Shown here piece by piece: positions 1 through 5,217 of a stretch of DNA of 6,088 nucleotides; position 1 is the stretch's first letter; the number at the start of each line of letters is the position of its first letter. The notes beneath the pieces were generated by a model that worked only from the letters and a program-made list of their open reading frames with translations, was not told where the DNA came from and did not search any database. The stretch comes from an uncultured Clostridia bacterium. GTDB taxonomy: Bacteria; Bacillota; Clostridia; Oscillospirales; Oscillospiraceae. The position numbers were made by a program, and so were the translations under genes. Where the stretch lies: contig CAMHRJ010000140.1 of NCBI GenBank assembly GCA_946187475.1, forward strand, positions 1 to 6,088. Direction: 5' to 3'.

Positions 1-900
1 GATGGCGAGGCCGCCGCTGTACACCGCCCCGGTGCGCTTACACCAGAGCCGCAGGGTGTTGAAGAGGTTCCGCAGCTGGCGGCTTTCGTAAAGGCCCATG
101 TTGGTCACGGCGCAGATGCGCTTTCCCGCCATGCCGCCCACGGCCTCCAGCCGCTCCAGCAGCCGCAGCAGCTGGGCCGGCGGGCCGTCCACATAGAGTC
201 CCGCGCCCAGGACGATGGTTTCCGCCGTCAGGAGCTTTGCGATCAGCGTGTCCGGGTCCCGGAGATGCTGCGCCAGGTCCAGCCGCTCGTAAGGTGTTTT
301 GAGCTGCTCTGCCAGCCAGCCCAGGAACATGGCGGAATTGGCCTGCTTGCCCCGGGAGCTGCAGTTGAGCAGGACGGTTTTCTCCGCCGCCGCAGGCTCC
401 GGCGCAGGCGAATCCTCCGTGGGGACTTCCAGTTTCTCAAAGGTAACTTCCTTCACCCGGCCCCGCAGGTTGCGGCTCATGGCCTCGGCGTACTCTGCCG
501 CCTGGGCCCGCTCCGCCGGGGTGCCGGAGTCGCTGTAGAACCGGAAGGAGACGGTTTTCACCTCATCATAGCGCCGCCGGTGGTGCATCTCGCCATGGGC
601 GATCTCGAAATAGGGCAGTACATAGCCGATGCTGCGGTCCAGCACGTTTTTCACGCTGCCGCTGACGCAGCCGTAGCGCAGGCGGCTGAAAAAGACTACC
701 TCTTCCGCCCGATGGAGCCGGACGGGCATGTCTCCGAAGCCGTCGCGCTGGACGCACCAGCCCGGGGTCTTGACCCAGCAGGTGAAGCAGCCGATGCAGG
801 GCCGGGTACATTCCAGGGCAGGAACAACGTCCCAGTCGGCGTATTCTGCGGCGTATTTCGCCCACAGCTCATCGGGCAGATCATGGATGACCAGCTTCAT
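1..900 (-). CDS. Tandem flavodoxin-fold (FMN reductase-like) protein, C-terminus cut off by window edge
   Basis: The frame is open for 300 codons from ATG at 900 to the left edge, so the C-terminus is missing. Two flavodoxin-like units are visible. The first (about residues 1-165) has a short N-terminus followed by a cysteine-rich stretch, ECTRPCIGCFTCW then GWC (Cys31, 35, 38, 41, 49), the signature of the NADPH-dependent FMN reductase/iron-sulfur flavoprotein group, then GSVKNVLDRSIGYVLPYFEI. After an Ala/Pro/Glu-rich linker (about 161-173), a second unit opens with KTVLLNCSSRGKQANS (FMN phosphate-loop position) and continues with LGAGLYVDGPPAQLLRLLE and ICAVTNMGLYESRQ, typical of the fold. 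Likely role: cytoplasmic FMN-dependent electron transfer or NAD(P)H oxidoreductase; the substrate is unknown. The ATG overlaps the upstream gene's TGA by 4 nt (ATGA), and GGAGGGAGAGG lies just upstream inside that gene, so translation is probably coupled. It is the last visible gene of the operon. Family assignment is firm, biochemical role is not. Confidence 0.88.
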   Translation of the reverse strand, partial: MKLVIHDLPDELWAKYAAEYADWDVVPALECTRPCIGCFTCWVKTPGWCVQRDGFGDMPVRLHRAEEVVFFSRLRYGCVSGSVKNVLDRSIGYVLPYFEIAHGEMHHRRRYDEVKTVSFRFYSDSGTPAERAQAAEYAEAMSRNLRGRVKEVTFEKLEVPTEDSPAPEPAAAEKTVLLNCSSRGKQANSAMFLGWLAEQLKTPYERLDLAQHLRDPDTLIAKLLTAETIVLGAGLYVDGPPAQLLRLLERLEAVGGMAGKRICAVTNMGLYESRQLRNLFNTLRLWCKRTGAVYSGGLAI

Positions 901-1415
901 GCTTCCTCTCCCTCCTGTCCCGGACGGACGAAGCGGATTTTGCACACGTCGTCCCCGTGGGCGATGGTGGCGGGCAGGTCCAGTCGGCAGCCGAAGCTCT
1001 CGGCGATGCCCCGGTCGCCGCACATGGCGTGGTCGCAGAGCAGGGCGATCTCCGCGTCGGAGCATCCCTGCTTCTGCCAGGCCTTCACCAGCGGGCAGTA
1101 GTGGAAATCGATGCTGAGATGGTCGTCGTCGCAGCGCTGGATGTCCATCTCAAAGACCCACTGGGCGAACTTGGAAAACAGCGTTTTTCTCAGGCCCTTC
1201 AGGGAGCTTCCGCCGCCGGCCTTCCGGCGCAGGCTGCCGCCCTGATAGACGCCGCAGCGGTGGATGGCCGCGGGGGCGTAATCCTCCGGGTCCAGGCCCT
1301 TCTTTTTGGCCTCGTCGCAGAGCAGATACATCCACAGCGCCCGATGCTCCAGCTGCTCGCGGATGGCCACGATGAGGGGATTTTTGATGCGGGGTTCGTT
1401 TTTGATGCTGCTCAT
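897..1415 (-). CDS. L-2-amino-thiazoline-4-carboxylic acid (ATC) hydrolase family protein
   Basis: 172 aa, cytoplasmic, with no signal peptide or membrane segment. The C-terminal half carries the family signature: FHYCPLVKAW (from residue 104), GCSDAEIALLCDHAM, CGDRGIAESFGC, and TIAHGDDVCKIRF near the end. Conserved Cys107, Cys127 and Cys132, His105 and His129, and the paired Asp residues are plausible catalytic or metal positions. The characterised pseudomonad enzyme opens the thiazoline ring of ATC on the way to L-cysteine; many clostridial members have unknown substrates, so the activity here is inferred from family only. I chose ATG 1415 over an in-frame ATG at 1448 because AAGGAG lies 7-8 nt upstream of 1415 and the longer start would run into the upstream gene's coding end. 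It sits 13 nt after the YjbR-family gene and overlaps the flavoprotein gene by 4 nt. A redox partnership with the flavoprotein is possible but unproven. Confidence 0.85.
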   Translation of the reverse strand: MSSIKNEPRIKNPLIVAIREQLEHRALWMYLLCDEAKKKGLDPEDYAPAAIHRCGVYQGGSLRRKAGGGSSLKGLRKTLFSKFAQWVFEMDIQRCDDDHLSIDFHYCPLVKAWQKQGCSDAEIALLCDHAMCGDRGIAESFGCRLDLPATIAHGDDVCKIRFVRPGQEGEEA

Positions 1416-1428
1416 GGGATCGCTCCTT

Positions 1429-2082
1429 TCAGGCTTTCGCCAGTTCATAGCTCTCCGCTACGCGCCGGAAGAGCTCTTCGTCCGGTACCCGCCCGTCCAG
1501 GACGAGGGTGTACCAGCTTTTCTTGTTCATGTGCCAGCCGGGGTAATAGTGTTCCCGGGTGAGCAGTTCTTCCCGCCGGGTGGGGTCCATCCGGAGATCC
1601 ACGATCTCCAGGATCGCGTCCGTGTCCAGACCGATCTTCCGCCCGGACACCGTCATGACGACGGCGTACCATTTTTCCGTGTCCTGCCGGCGGAGGATGG
1701 CGTTGTCCGGGAACTTGGGCCAGAGGAATTCCAGCCGGTCTCCGTGCGCTTCCCGGGCGTGGCGGGCCAGCCGCTCCACCTGGGGAAAGCGGAACACCGA
1801 CGGCTCCCAGCACCGCTCCGCCACGTCGGCGAGGACGGTCTCAATGGCGCCGCGCACCTCTCCCACGAAGCTGCCCGCGGCGCTGGTCTTGTAGAGCGTG
1901 TAGGGTTCGCCGGTCTCCACCTCCGTCAGGTCCGTGTCCACGGCGCCCTCCGGGGTAATTTGGATCCGCAGACGGAAGTCTCCGTTCAGGATCGGCGTCT
2001 CGTAGGTGAGGTTTTCCGAAAAACCGTAATCCAGGAGCTTTTCGGGGATGGGCTTTTTGCGGAGAAACAGGTCTTCAAACAT
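1429..2082 (-). CDS. MmcQ/YjbR family protein with N-terminal extension
   Basis: 217 aa, soluble. About residues 115-215 match the MmcQ/YjbR fold: KFPDNAILRRQDTEKWYAVV, then GLDTDAILEIVDLRMDP, then HYYPGWHMNKKSWYTLVLDG and a closing helix DEELFRRVAESYELA. YjbR proteins have a CyaY-like alpha/beta fold and are usually labelled DNA-binding, but the molecular function of most is not established. The N-terminal 110 residues (FEDLFLRKKPIPEKLLDYGF, YETPILNGDFRLRI) are an extension I recall as common in clostridial members; single-domain proteins are about 115-120 aa. The ATG overlaps the end of the upstream membrane-protein gene by 8 nt, and TTGGAG upstream within that gene supplies the SD. The TGA is followed 13 nt later by the ATC hydrolase start, whose SD fills the gap. 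The family call is strong; calling it a regulator of this operon would be speculation. Confidence 0.88.
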   Translation of the reverse strand: MFEDLFLRKKPIPEKLLDYGFSENLTYETPILNGDFRLRIQITPEGAVDTDLTEVETGEPYTLYKTSAAGSFVGEVRGAIETVLADVAERCWEPSVFRFPQVERLARHAREAHGDRLEFLWPKFPDNAILRRQDTEKWYAVVMTVSGRKIGLDTDAILEIVDLRMDPTRREELLTREHYYPGWHMNKKSWYTLVLDGRVPDEELFRRVAESYELAKA

Positions 2083-2491
2083 GGCTTTGCTCCAATTCCA
2101 AAGTGTTTCGCCGGTTCAGCTCCTGCTCGATCCGGTTCAGGGTATCGAAAAACCGGTGGGTGGCCACCGCCGGGCCGAAGAGCAGCACGCCGAAGGTGTT
2201 CCAGCCGAACATGTGCCGCCAGGAGGTGTAGGGCCCGGGGAGATTCAGCTCCACGGCCTTGGCCTTCAGCTCCTCGGCGATCCGTGCCATCCAGACCAGG
2301 GTGTAGAGGAACAGCGTCGGCACCCCCAGCAGATAGGCCTTCCAGTATTTCATGGTCTCGTGGCCGAGGATCTCGTCCAGCTCGACCTGGAGCCCGTCCA
2401 GGGGCATGTAGCACAGGAAGAAGATCCCGGCGGTAAAAAAGTCGATGAAGCCCAGCAGAAACCCCGGGCGGTTGGTGTGGTGATAGTACAT
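2075..2491 (-). CDS. Small membrane protein, three predicted helices (possibly DUF4234-like)
   Basis: 138 aa from ATG 2491. Hydrophobic segments lie at about residues 10-31 (FLLGFIDFFTAGIFFLCYM), 51-70 (KAYLLGVPTLFLYTLVWMA) and 94-111 (GWNTFGVLLFGPAVAT), with charged loops between them and a basic/acidic C-terminal helix (RFFDTLNRIEQELNRR). The pattern of helix, charged helix (RIAEELKAKAVE), aromatic helix and terminal N-R-I-E/E-L-N resembles DUF4234-type proteins, but I hold that assignment loosely; function is unknown. It is the first gene of the operon and overlaps the YjbR-family gene by 8 nt. The start is doubtful: no SD precedes ATG 2491, and the frame stays open for 11 codons upstream to TAA 2527-2525, reading NEWDRDP just before the ATG, which looks like coding sequence. 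The only alternative initiator there is ATT at 2518. The original start may have been lost when the adjacent repeat element arrived. Confidence 0.75.
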   Translation of the reverse strand: MYYHHTNRPGFLLGFIDFFTAGIFFLCYMPLDGLQVELDEILGHETMKYWKAYLLGVPTLFLYTLVWMARIAEELKAKAVELNLPGPYTSWRHMFGWNTFGVLLFGPAVATHRFFDTLNRIEQELNRRNTLELEQSHV

Positions 2492-2533
2492 AGGGTCACG
2501 GTCCCATTCGTTTAAAATGTGGATTTATCAGGT

Positions 2534-2695
2534 AGTGTGGAGTGTGGAGAGTGGAGAGTGGAGTGTGGAGTGTGGAGTGTGGAGTGTGGAGTGTGGAGTT
2601 GAAAGGAATCGCCTGCGGCGATCATTCATACAATGCGCTTTTTCAATCGTTTGCGCAGCAAACACTTTTAAACTCCTAACTCCTAACTCCACACT
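2534..2695. repeat. 162-bp palindromic repeat element with heptanucleotide array (MITE-like)
   Basis: The ends are a perfect 10-bp inverted repeat, AGTGTGGAGT at 2534-2543 and ACTCCACACT at 2686-2695. The left part is nine tandem heptamers (2534-2596; AGTGTGG seven times, AGAGTGG twice). The right part, read on the minus strand, is one AGTGTGG and two AGTTAGG heptamers, so both arms follow the same 7-nt period. The last 25 nt of the left arm can pair with 2671-2695 at about 21 of 25 positions. The interior holds two small hairpins: ATCGCC/GGCGAT (2608-2622) and GTTTGC/GCAAAC (2649-2663). GGT borders both ends (2531-2533 and 2696-2698), which could be a 3-bp target duplication or chance. There is no transposase, so if mobile it would move in trans. 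It lies inside the leader of the minus-strand operon. The open frame that crosses it on the plus strand is a repeat artefact. Confidence 0.75.
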
Positions 2696-2720
2696 GGTTT
2701 ATAAGCTCCAAGTTACCTGT

Positions 2721-2749
2721 ATCATACCACAAAACAATAGCAGCGGCAA
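2721..2749 (-). promoter_or_regulatory. Sigma-A type extended -10 promoter for the minus-strand operon
   Basis: On the minus strand TTGCCG (2749-2744) is followed by a 17-bp spacer and TATGAT (2726-2721) preceded by TGG, an extended -10. Transcription should start near 2714, giving a leader of about 223 nt that includes the repeat element before the first gene at 2491. The 23 bases at 2713-2735 recur exactly at 5150-5172, where they form the promoter of the PPC/DUF296 gene. Confidence 0.75.
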
Positions 2750-2765
2750 TTCCTTTGCTTTTGGG

Positions 2766-2800
2766 TCAGAATCTTAATCAGAATCTTAAATAAAGATAAT
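2766..2800 (+). promoter_or_regulatory. Tandem 12-mer and weak candidate promoter upstream of the SGNH hydrolase
   Basis: TCAGAATCTTAA occurs twice head to tail at 2766-2777 and 2778-2789, directly followed by an AT-rich stretch containing GATAAT (2795-2800), a 5-of-6 match to the -10 consensus. No good -35 hexamer sits 17 bp upstream; the repeats occupy that place. Direct repeats over a poor -35 are typical of activator-dependent promoters, so this may be an activator site, but the duplication could also be neutral. An alternative, TTGTAT (2803-2808) with TATGGA (2825-2830), is no better. The start of transcription for this gene is not settled by sequence. Confidence 0.3.
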
Positions 2801-2855
2801 AATTGTATCCAGCATTATCCTATATATGGAATATGTTATTCTTGTGCCAAAGATT

Positions 2856-2890
2856 GGAGCGGTGCGGCCGCTCCTTCTAAACGGAAGGAG
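2856..2890 (+). promoter_or_regulatory. Two mutually exclusive hairpins covering the SGNH gene's ribosome binding site
   Basis: Hairpin 1 pairs GGAGCGG (2856-2862) with CCGCTCC (2868-2874) around a 5-nt loop. Hairpin 2 pairs CTCCTTC (2871-2877) with GAAGGAG (2884-2890) around a 6-nt loop; the second arm is the SD itself, 7 nt before ATG 2898. Both stems are perfect 7-bp helices and share CTCC at 2871-2874, so only one can form at a time. Hairpin 1 is more GC-rich and is made first, which would leave the SD free; loss of hairpin 1 would hide the SD. The pairing is seen in sequence; a regulatory role is inference. Confidence 0.5.
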
Positions 2891-2897
2891 AATTCCC

Positions 2898-4463
2898 ATG
2901 CACAAATTCCGCAAACTTCTGACCCTGCTGCTGGCGCTGACGATGGTCCTCGGCATCCTCTGCGTCCCGGGTCTGGCTTACGGCAAGGATGTTTACAACA
3001 TCAACAAGTACGTTGCCTTCGGCGACAGCGTCGCCTCCGGCATGAACAACGAGGGCGGTCCGCTCAAGGTGCAGACCGGTACAGACGCAGAAGGCAACCC
3101 CGTCTATACCGAGCTTCTCGGTACCACGGACTTCGGCTATGTGGCCCGCGTGGCCAGAGGCGTTGGCCTGGACGTGAATGACGGCGCCATCAGCTGGTCC
3201 CACACCGGCATGCGCGTGAAGGATATCCTCCACGAGATCAAGGCCGACGCTGTGGACTACGAGGGCGATGAGTATTATCCCTATGTGTTCAAGACTACCG
3301 GCTATGACGAATACCGCGAAACCATCCGTCAGGACATCCGCGAGGCGGACCTCATCACCCTGAACGTGGGCTCCAACGACATCTTCACCAGTCCTCTGAC
3401 CTATGCCGCGGTGGAATACGCCACCCGCGTGGCCGAGGGTGAGGATGTGGCCTCCCAGGGCCTGATCGGGAAGCTCAACAAGCTGCTGCCCAGCCTGGCT
3501 GACGCCACCGCTGACACCACCAGTGAGATGGGCATTTTCGGTTCGCTGCTGAATCCGGCGTACTCCGGTCTGATGGAGATCTTTCTCCAGAAGAGCTTTG
3601 AGGGTTATTACAATCTGAAGCAGACCTATCCCCTGCTGCTGCAGGAGCTGCGGGAGCTGAATCCCACGGCCCAGATCATCACCATCGGCGTCTTCAACCC
3701 CATGCACGCGCTGAGTCTCACCGGCAGCAGTCTCATCACCTTTGGTGAGATCGCGGACAGCGTCCTCTTCCCGCTCAACAGCTTCATCGCCCGCACCAGC
3801 GCCAAGTACGGCTGCACCTACGTGGACGTGGTGGACGTGGAGACCGACAGCTCCGTACACCCGACCATGGACGGCTATGAGGACATGACCAACCGCATCC
3901 TGGCCAAGATCCATCCCATCTCGGAGTTCAAGGACATTTCCCTCCTGAGCCCTGAGTTCCAGAAGGCCATCCAGTGGTCCGTGAACACCCGCATCGCCTA
4001 CGGCACCGGCGAGGGCACCTTCAGCCCCAGCAAGACCGTGAACCGCGCCGAGATGCTCACCTATCTGTGGCGTCTGGCCGGCGAGCCCAAGGTGGAGTCC
4101 AGCGCCTCCTTCGCGGACGTGAAGGACAGTGACTACTTCGCCGAGGCCGTTGCCTGGGCCACCGAGCTCGGCATCACCAAGGGCACCACTGCCCTCACCT
4201 TCTCCCCCTATCTCACCTGCACCCGCGCTCAGATCGTGACCTTCCTGTATCGCTACGATCAGGCCACCAATCCCGATGCGGCGGAGGCCGGCAGCTTTGC
4301 CGGATTCCGGGATGTGGGTCTCGGCGCCTACTTCGGCGCGCCCGTCTCCTGGGCCGTCAAGACCGGCATCACCAAGGGCATCAGCTCCGTTCTCTTCGGA
4401 CCTCTGGAGCCCTGCACCCGCGCCCAGGCTGTGACCTTCCTGGCCCGCTACGTCGGCGCCTGA
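2898..4463 (+). CDS. Secreted SGNH/GDSL hydrolase with three C-terminal SLH domains
   Basis: 521 aa. Residues 1-27 form a signal peptide: a basic start (MHKFRK), a hydrophobic core to about residue 23, and likely cleavage after Ala27. The SGNH esterase domain (about 34-340) shows block I YVAFGDSVASG with nucleophile Ser44, block III LNVGSNDIF (Gly158, Asn160) and block V DSSVHPTMDGY with His321. The nearest acid, Asp317, is four rather than three residues before the His. Three SLH repeats follow (from Phe344, Phe405 and Phe470 to the end), with the binding motif as NRAE (382), TRAQ (442) and TRAQ (507); in the family these bind the secondary cell-wall polymer. The protein should therefore act outside the cell, tethered to the wall, removing acyl groups from a lipid or glycan; the substrate is unknown. 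ATG 2898 is chosen over in-frame 2826 because GGAAGGAG lies 7 nt upstream and the signal peptide begins there. It is monocistronic, ending before a strong terminator. Confidence 0.92.
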   Translation: MHKFRKLLTLLLALTMVLGILCVPGLAYGKDVYNINKYVAFGDSVASGMNNEGGPLKVQTGTDAEGNPVYTELLGTTDFGYVARVARGVGLDVNDGAISWSHTGMRVKDILHEIKADAVDYEGDEYYPYVFKTTGYDEYRETIRQDIREADLITLNVGSNDIFTSPLTYAAVEYATRVAEGEDVASQGLIGKLNKLLPSLADATADTTSEMGIFGSLLNPAYSGLMEIFLQKSFEGYYNLKQTYPLLLQELRELNPTAQIITIGVFNPMHALSLTGSSLITFGEIADSVLFPLNSFIARTSAKYGCTYVDVVDVETDSSVHPTMDGYEDMTNRILAKIHPISEFKDISLLSPEFQKAIQWSVNTRIAYGTGEGTFSPSKTVNRAEMLTYLWRLAGEPKVESSASFADVKDSDYFAEAVAWATELGITKGTTALTFSPYLTCTRAQIVTFLYRYDQATNPDAAEAGSFAGFRDVGLGAYFGAPVSWAVKTGITKGISSVLFGPLEPCTRAQAVTFLARYVGA

Positions 4464-4501
4464 AATGCTCCCCTGCCCCCTTTTCTGACCCCTTATCATA
4501 C

Positions 4502-4533
4502 AAGAATCCCCCGGCTTCGGCCGGGGGATTCTT
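4502..4533. terminator. Bidirectional intrinsic terminator
   Basis: A perfect 14-bp stem (4502-4515 with 4520-4533) closes on a TTCG tetraloop. The outer AAGAA/TTCTT pairs give a T-rich 3' side on both strands, with further Ts (CGTTGTT) after it on the plus strand. It lies 38 nt after the SGNH gene's stop and 6 nt past the PPC gene's stop, between two convergent genes, so it probably ends both transcripts. The minus-strand tail is less T-rich. Confidence 0.9.
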
Positions 4534-4539
4534 CGTTGT

Positions 4540-4965
4540 TCAGAGGAATTTGTAGAGATTCAGGCCGGTGACGTCCTCGTCCAGCTTGCGCTCCACGGTG
4601 CCCTCCAGCCTGCGGACGAACATCTCGCAGGTGGCAGAGATGCGGCACTCGTTCAGATGGCCGCCGATGACGCTCATGTTCTCCCGGCAGAGGTTGATGT
4701 GCAGGTGCAGATAGGTCTCGCCGTCCTTGGTGGAGACGTTGCCCAGCAGGGATGTGATCTCCATGGGCTCGTCGAAGGTGTGGCGGTGGTACTGCTTCGC
4801 GCCCACGTCGTAGAGGCCGATCACCACGTGATCCGCCGCGCCCAGGGCCTCCACCGAGGCCAGCTTCACGCCCTCCTGTTTGCAGAAAACCGTCAGGGCG
4901 GCGATGACCTCCTCCCCCCGGTCCATGCGGATGACATAGGTGTCCTGAAACTGTCTGTATTCCAT
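4540..4965 (-). CDS. PPC (DUF296) domain protein
   Basis: 141 aa, a single domain across the full length. It starts YVIRMDRGEEVIAAL, continues with GVKLASVEALGAADHVVIGLYD, FDEPMEITSLLGNVS, DGETYLHLHINL and GGHLNECRISATCEMFVRRL, and ends GLNLYKFL. This is the plant and prokaryote conserved (PPC) domain; known structures are trimers with a metal bound by conserved histidines, here probably His87, His89 and His103. Plant relatives carry AT-hooks and bind DNA, but this protein has no AT-hook and its DNA binding is unproven; bacterial members are often annotated as DNA-binding by name only. AAGGAG lies 8 nt before ATG 4965, fixing the start. It is transcribed alone from the promoter at 5158-5186, with a leader of about 185 nt, and ends just before the shared terminator. 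Confidence 0.9.
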   Translation of the reverse strand: MEYRQFQDTYVIRMDRGEEVIAALTVFCKQEGVKLASVEALGAADHVVIGLYDVGAKQYHRHTFDEPMEITSLLGNVSTKDGETYLHLHINLCRENMSVIGGHLNECRISATCEMFVRRLEGTVERKLDEDVTGLNLYKFL

Positions 4966-4993
4966 GCAGATTGCTCCTTTCGAAATGCGATTT

Positions 4994-5152
4994 CAAATTG
5001 GAGTTTAACGTTTGCACTGAAATAGAATTTGTAGGGGAGGGGCTTGCCCCTCCCGCCGACGAATGCCTGTGTTAACGGGAGGGGCAAGCCCCTCCCCTAC
5101 GAGCACCATCGAAGTGCGGCGTAAATCCATCATCCCGATAAATTCCAATTTA
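4994..5152 (-). promoter_or_regulatory. Structured leader of the PPC/DUF296 gene
   Basis: The segments 4994-5007 and 5139-5152 are inverted copies: 12 Watson-Crick pairs, one G-U pair and one mismatch as RNA. One arm lies at the very start of the transcript and the other lies 16 nt upstream of the AGGAG. They enclose the 25-bp perfect inverted repeat at 5031-5100, so nearly the whole leader can fold as one nested structure. The SD is outside the stem. The pairing is visible; whether it regulates anything is unknown, and this does not match a riboswitch class I recognise. Confidence 0.4.
5031..5100. repeat. REP/BIME-like inverted repeat pair
   Basis: Two perfect 25-bp inverted arms (5031-5055 and 5076-5100) flank a 20-nt spacer. 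The outer ends begin GTAGGGGAGGGG. Each arm is itself a palindrome: GGGAGGGGC and GCCCCTCCC around TT (5035-5054) or AA (5077-5096). The unit can therefore form one long hairpin or two small ones. Palindromes starting GTAGGGG are, from memory, abundant intergenic repeats in many bacteria, including clostridia, and resemble REP doublets moved by RAYT-type transposases. No transposase is in this window. It sits in the PPC gene's leader and is not a terminator, as no T-run follows. Confidence 0.85.
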
Positions 5153-5157
5153 CCTGT

Positions 5158-5186
5158 ATCATACCACAAAACGCAGCGCGGGGCAA
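5158..5186 (-). promoter_or_regulatory. Extended -10 promoter of the PPC/DUF296 gene
   Basis: On the minus strand TTGCCC (5186-5181), a 17-bp spacer and TATGAT (5163-5158) preceded by TGG. The predicted start is near 5151, about 185 nt before ATG 4965. Sequence 5150-5172 is identical to 2713-2735, and similarity continues past the start site (TTGGA then TTAT in both). It faces away from the promoter at 5218-5246, with 31 bp between the two -35 boxes. Confidence 0.8.
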
Positions 5187-5217
5187 TTTCTTTTGTGCCC
5201 ATGATTCCGTGAAGGGA

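Noticed and set aside
265..2436. Long plus-strand frames across the minus-strand operon (265-1101, 957-1562, 1306-2436)
   Set aside because: They are shadows of the recognised minus-strand families, lack recognisable domains, and are compositionally biased (Arg, Ala, Gly, Pro).
2534..2600. Heptamer array considered as a CRISPR array
   Set aside because: The units are 7 nt with no spacers, and no cas genes are present.
2517..2777. 86-codon plus-strand frame through the heptamer array
   Set aside because: Its N-terminal half is a translated repeat (VWSVESGEW-type) and it runs across the operon promoter. No SD is visible.
2826..2897. In-frame upstream ATG at 2826 as the start of the SGNH protein
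   Set aside because: It would add 24 residues before the signal peptide and has no SD; ATG 2898 has a strong one.
2951..2966. Possible lipoprotein signal (Cys22) in the SGNH protein
   Set aside because: The residues before Cys22 (LGIL) do not fit a lipobox, and the SLH repeats already explain surface attachment.
2877..4499. A 540-codon open frame on the minus strand, antisense to the whole SGNH gene
   Set aside because: It mirrors the codon bias of the GC-rich SGNH gene, has a low-complexity Gly/Ala/His-rich product, no SD, and would run through the terminator. The sense frame has a signal peptide, catalytic motifs and SLH repeats.
5031..5100. Inverted repeat considered as a rho-independent terminator
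   Set aside because: No T-run follows on either strand and it lies upstream of a gene, between promoter and SD. A repeated element fits better.
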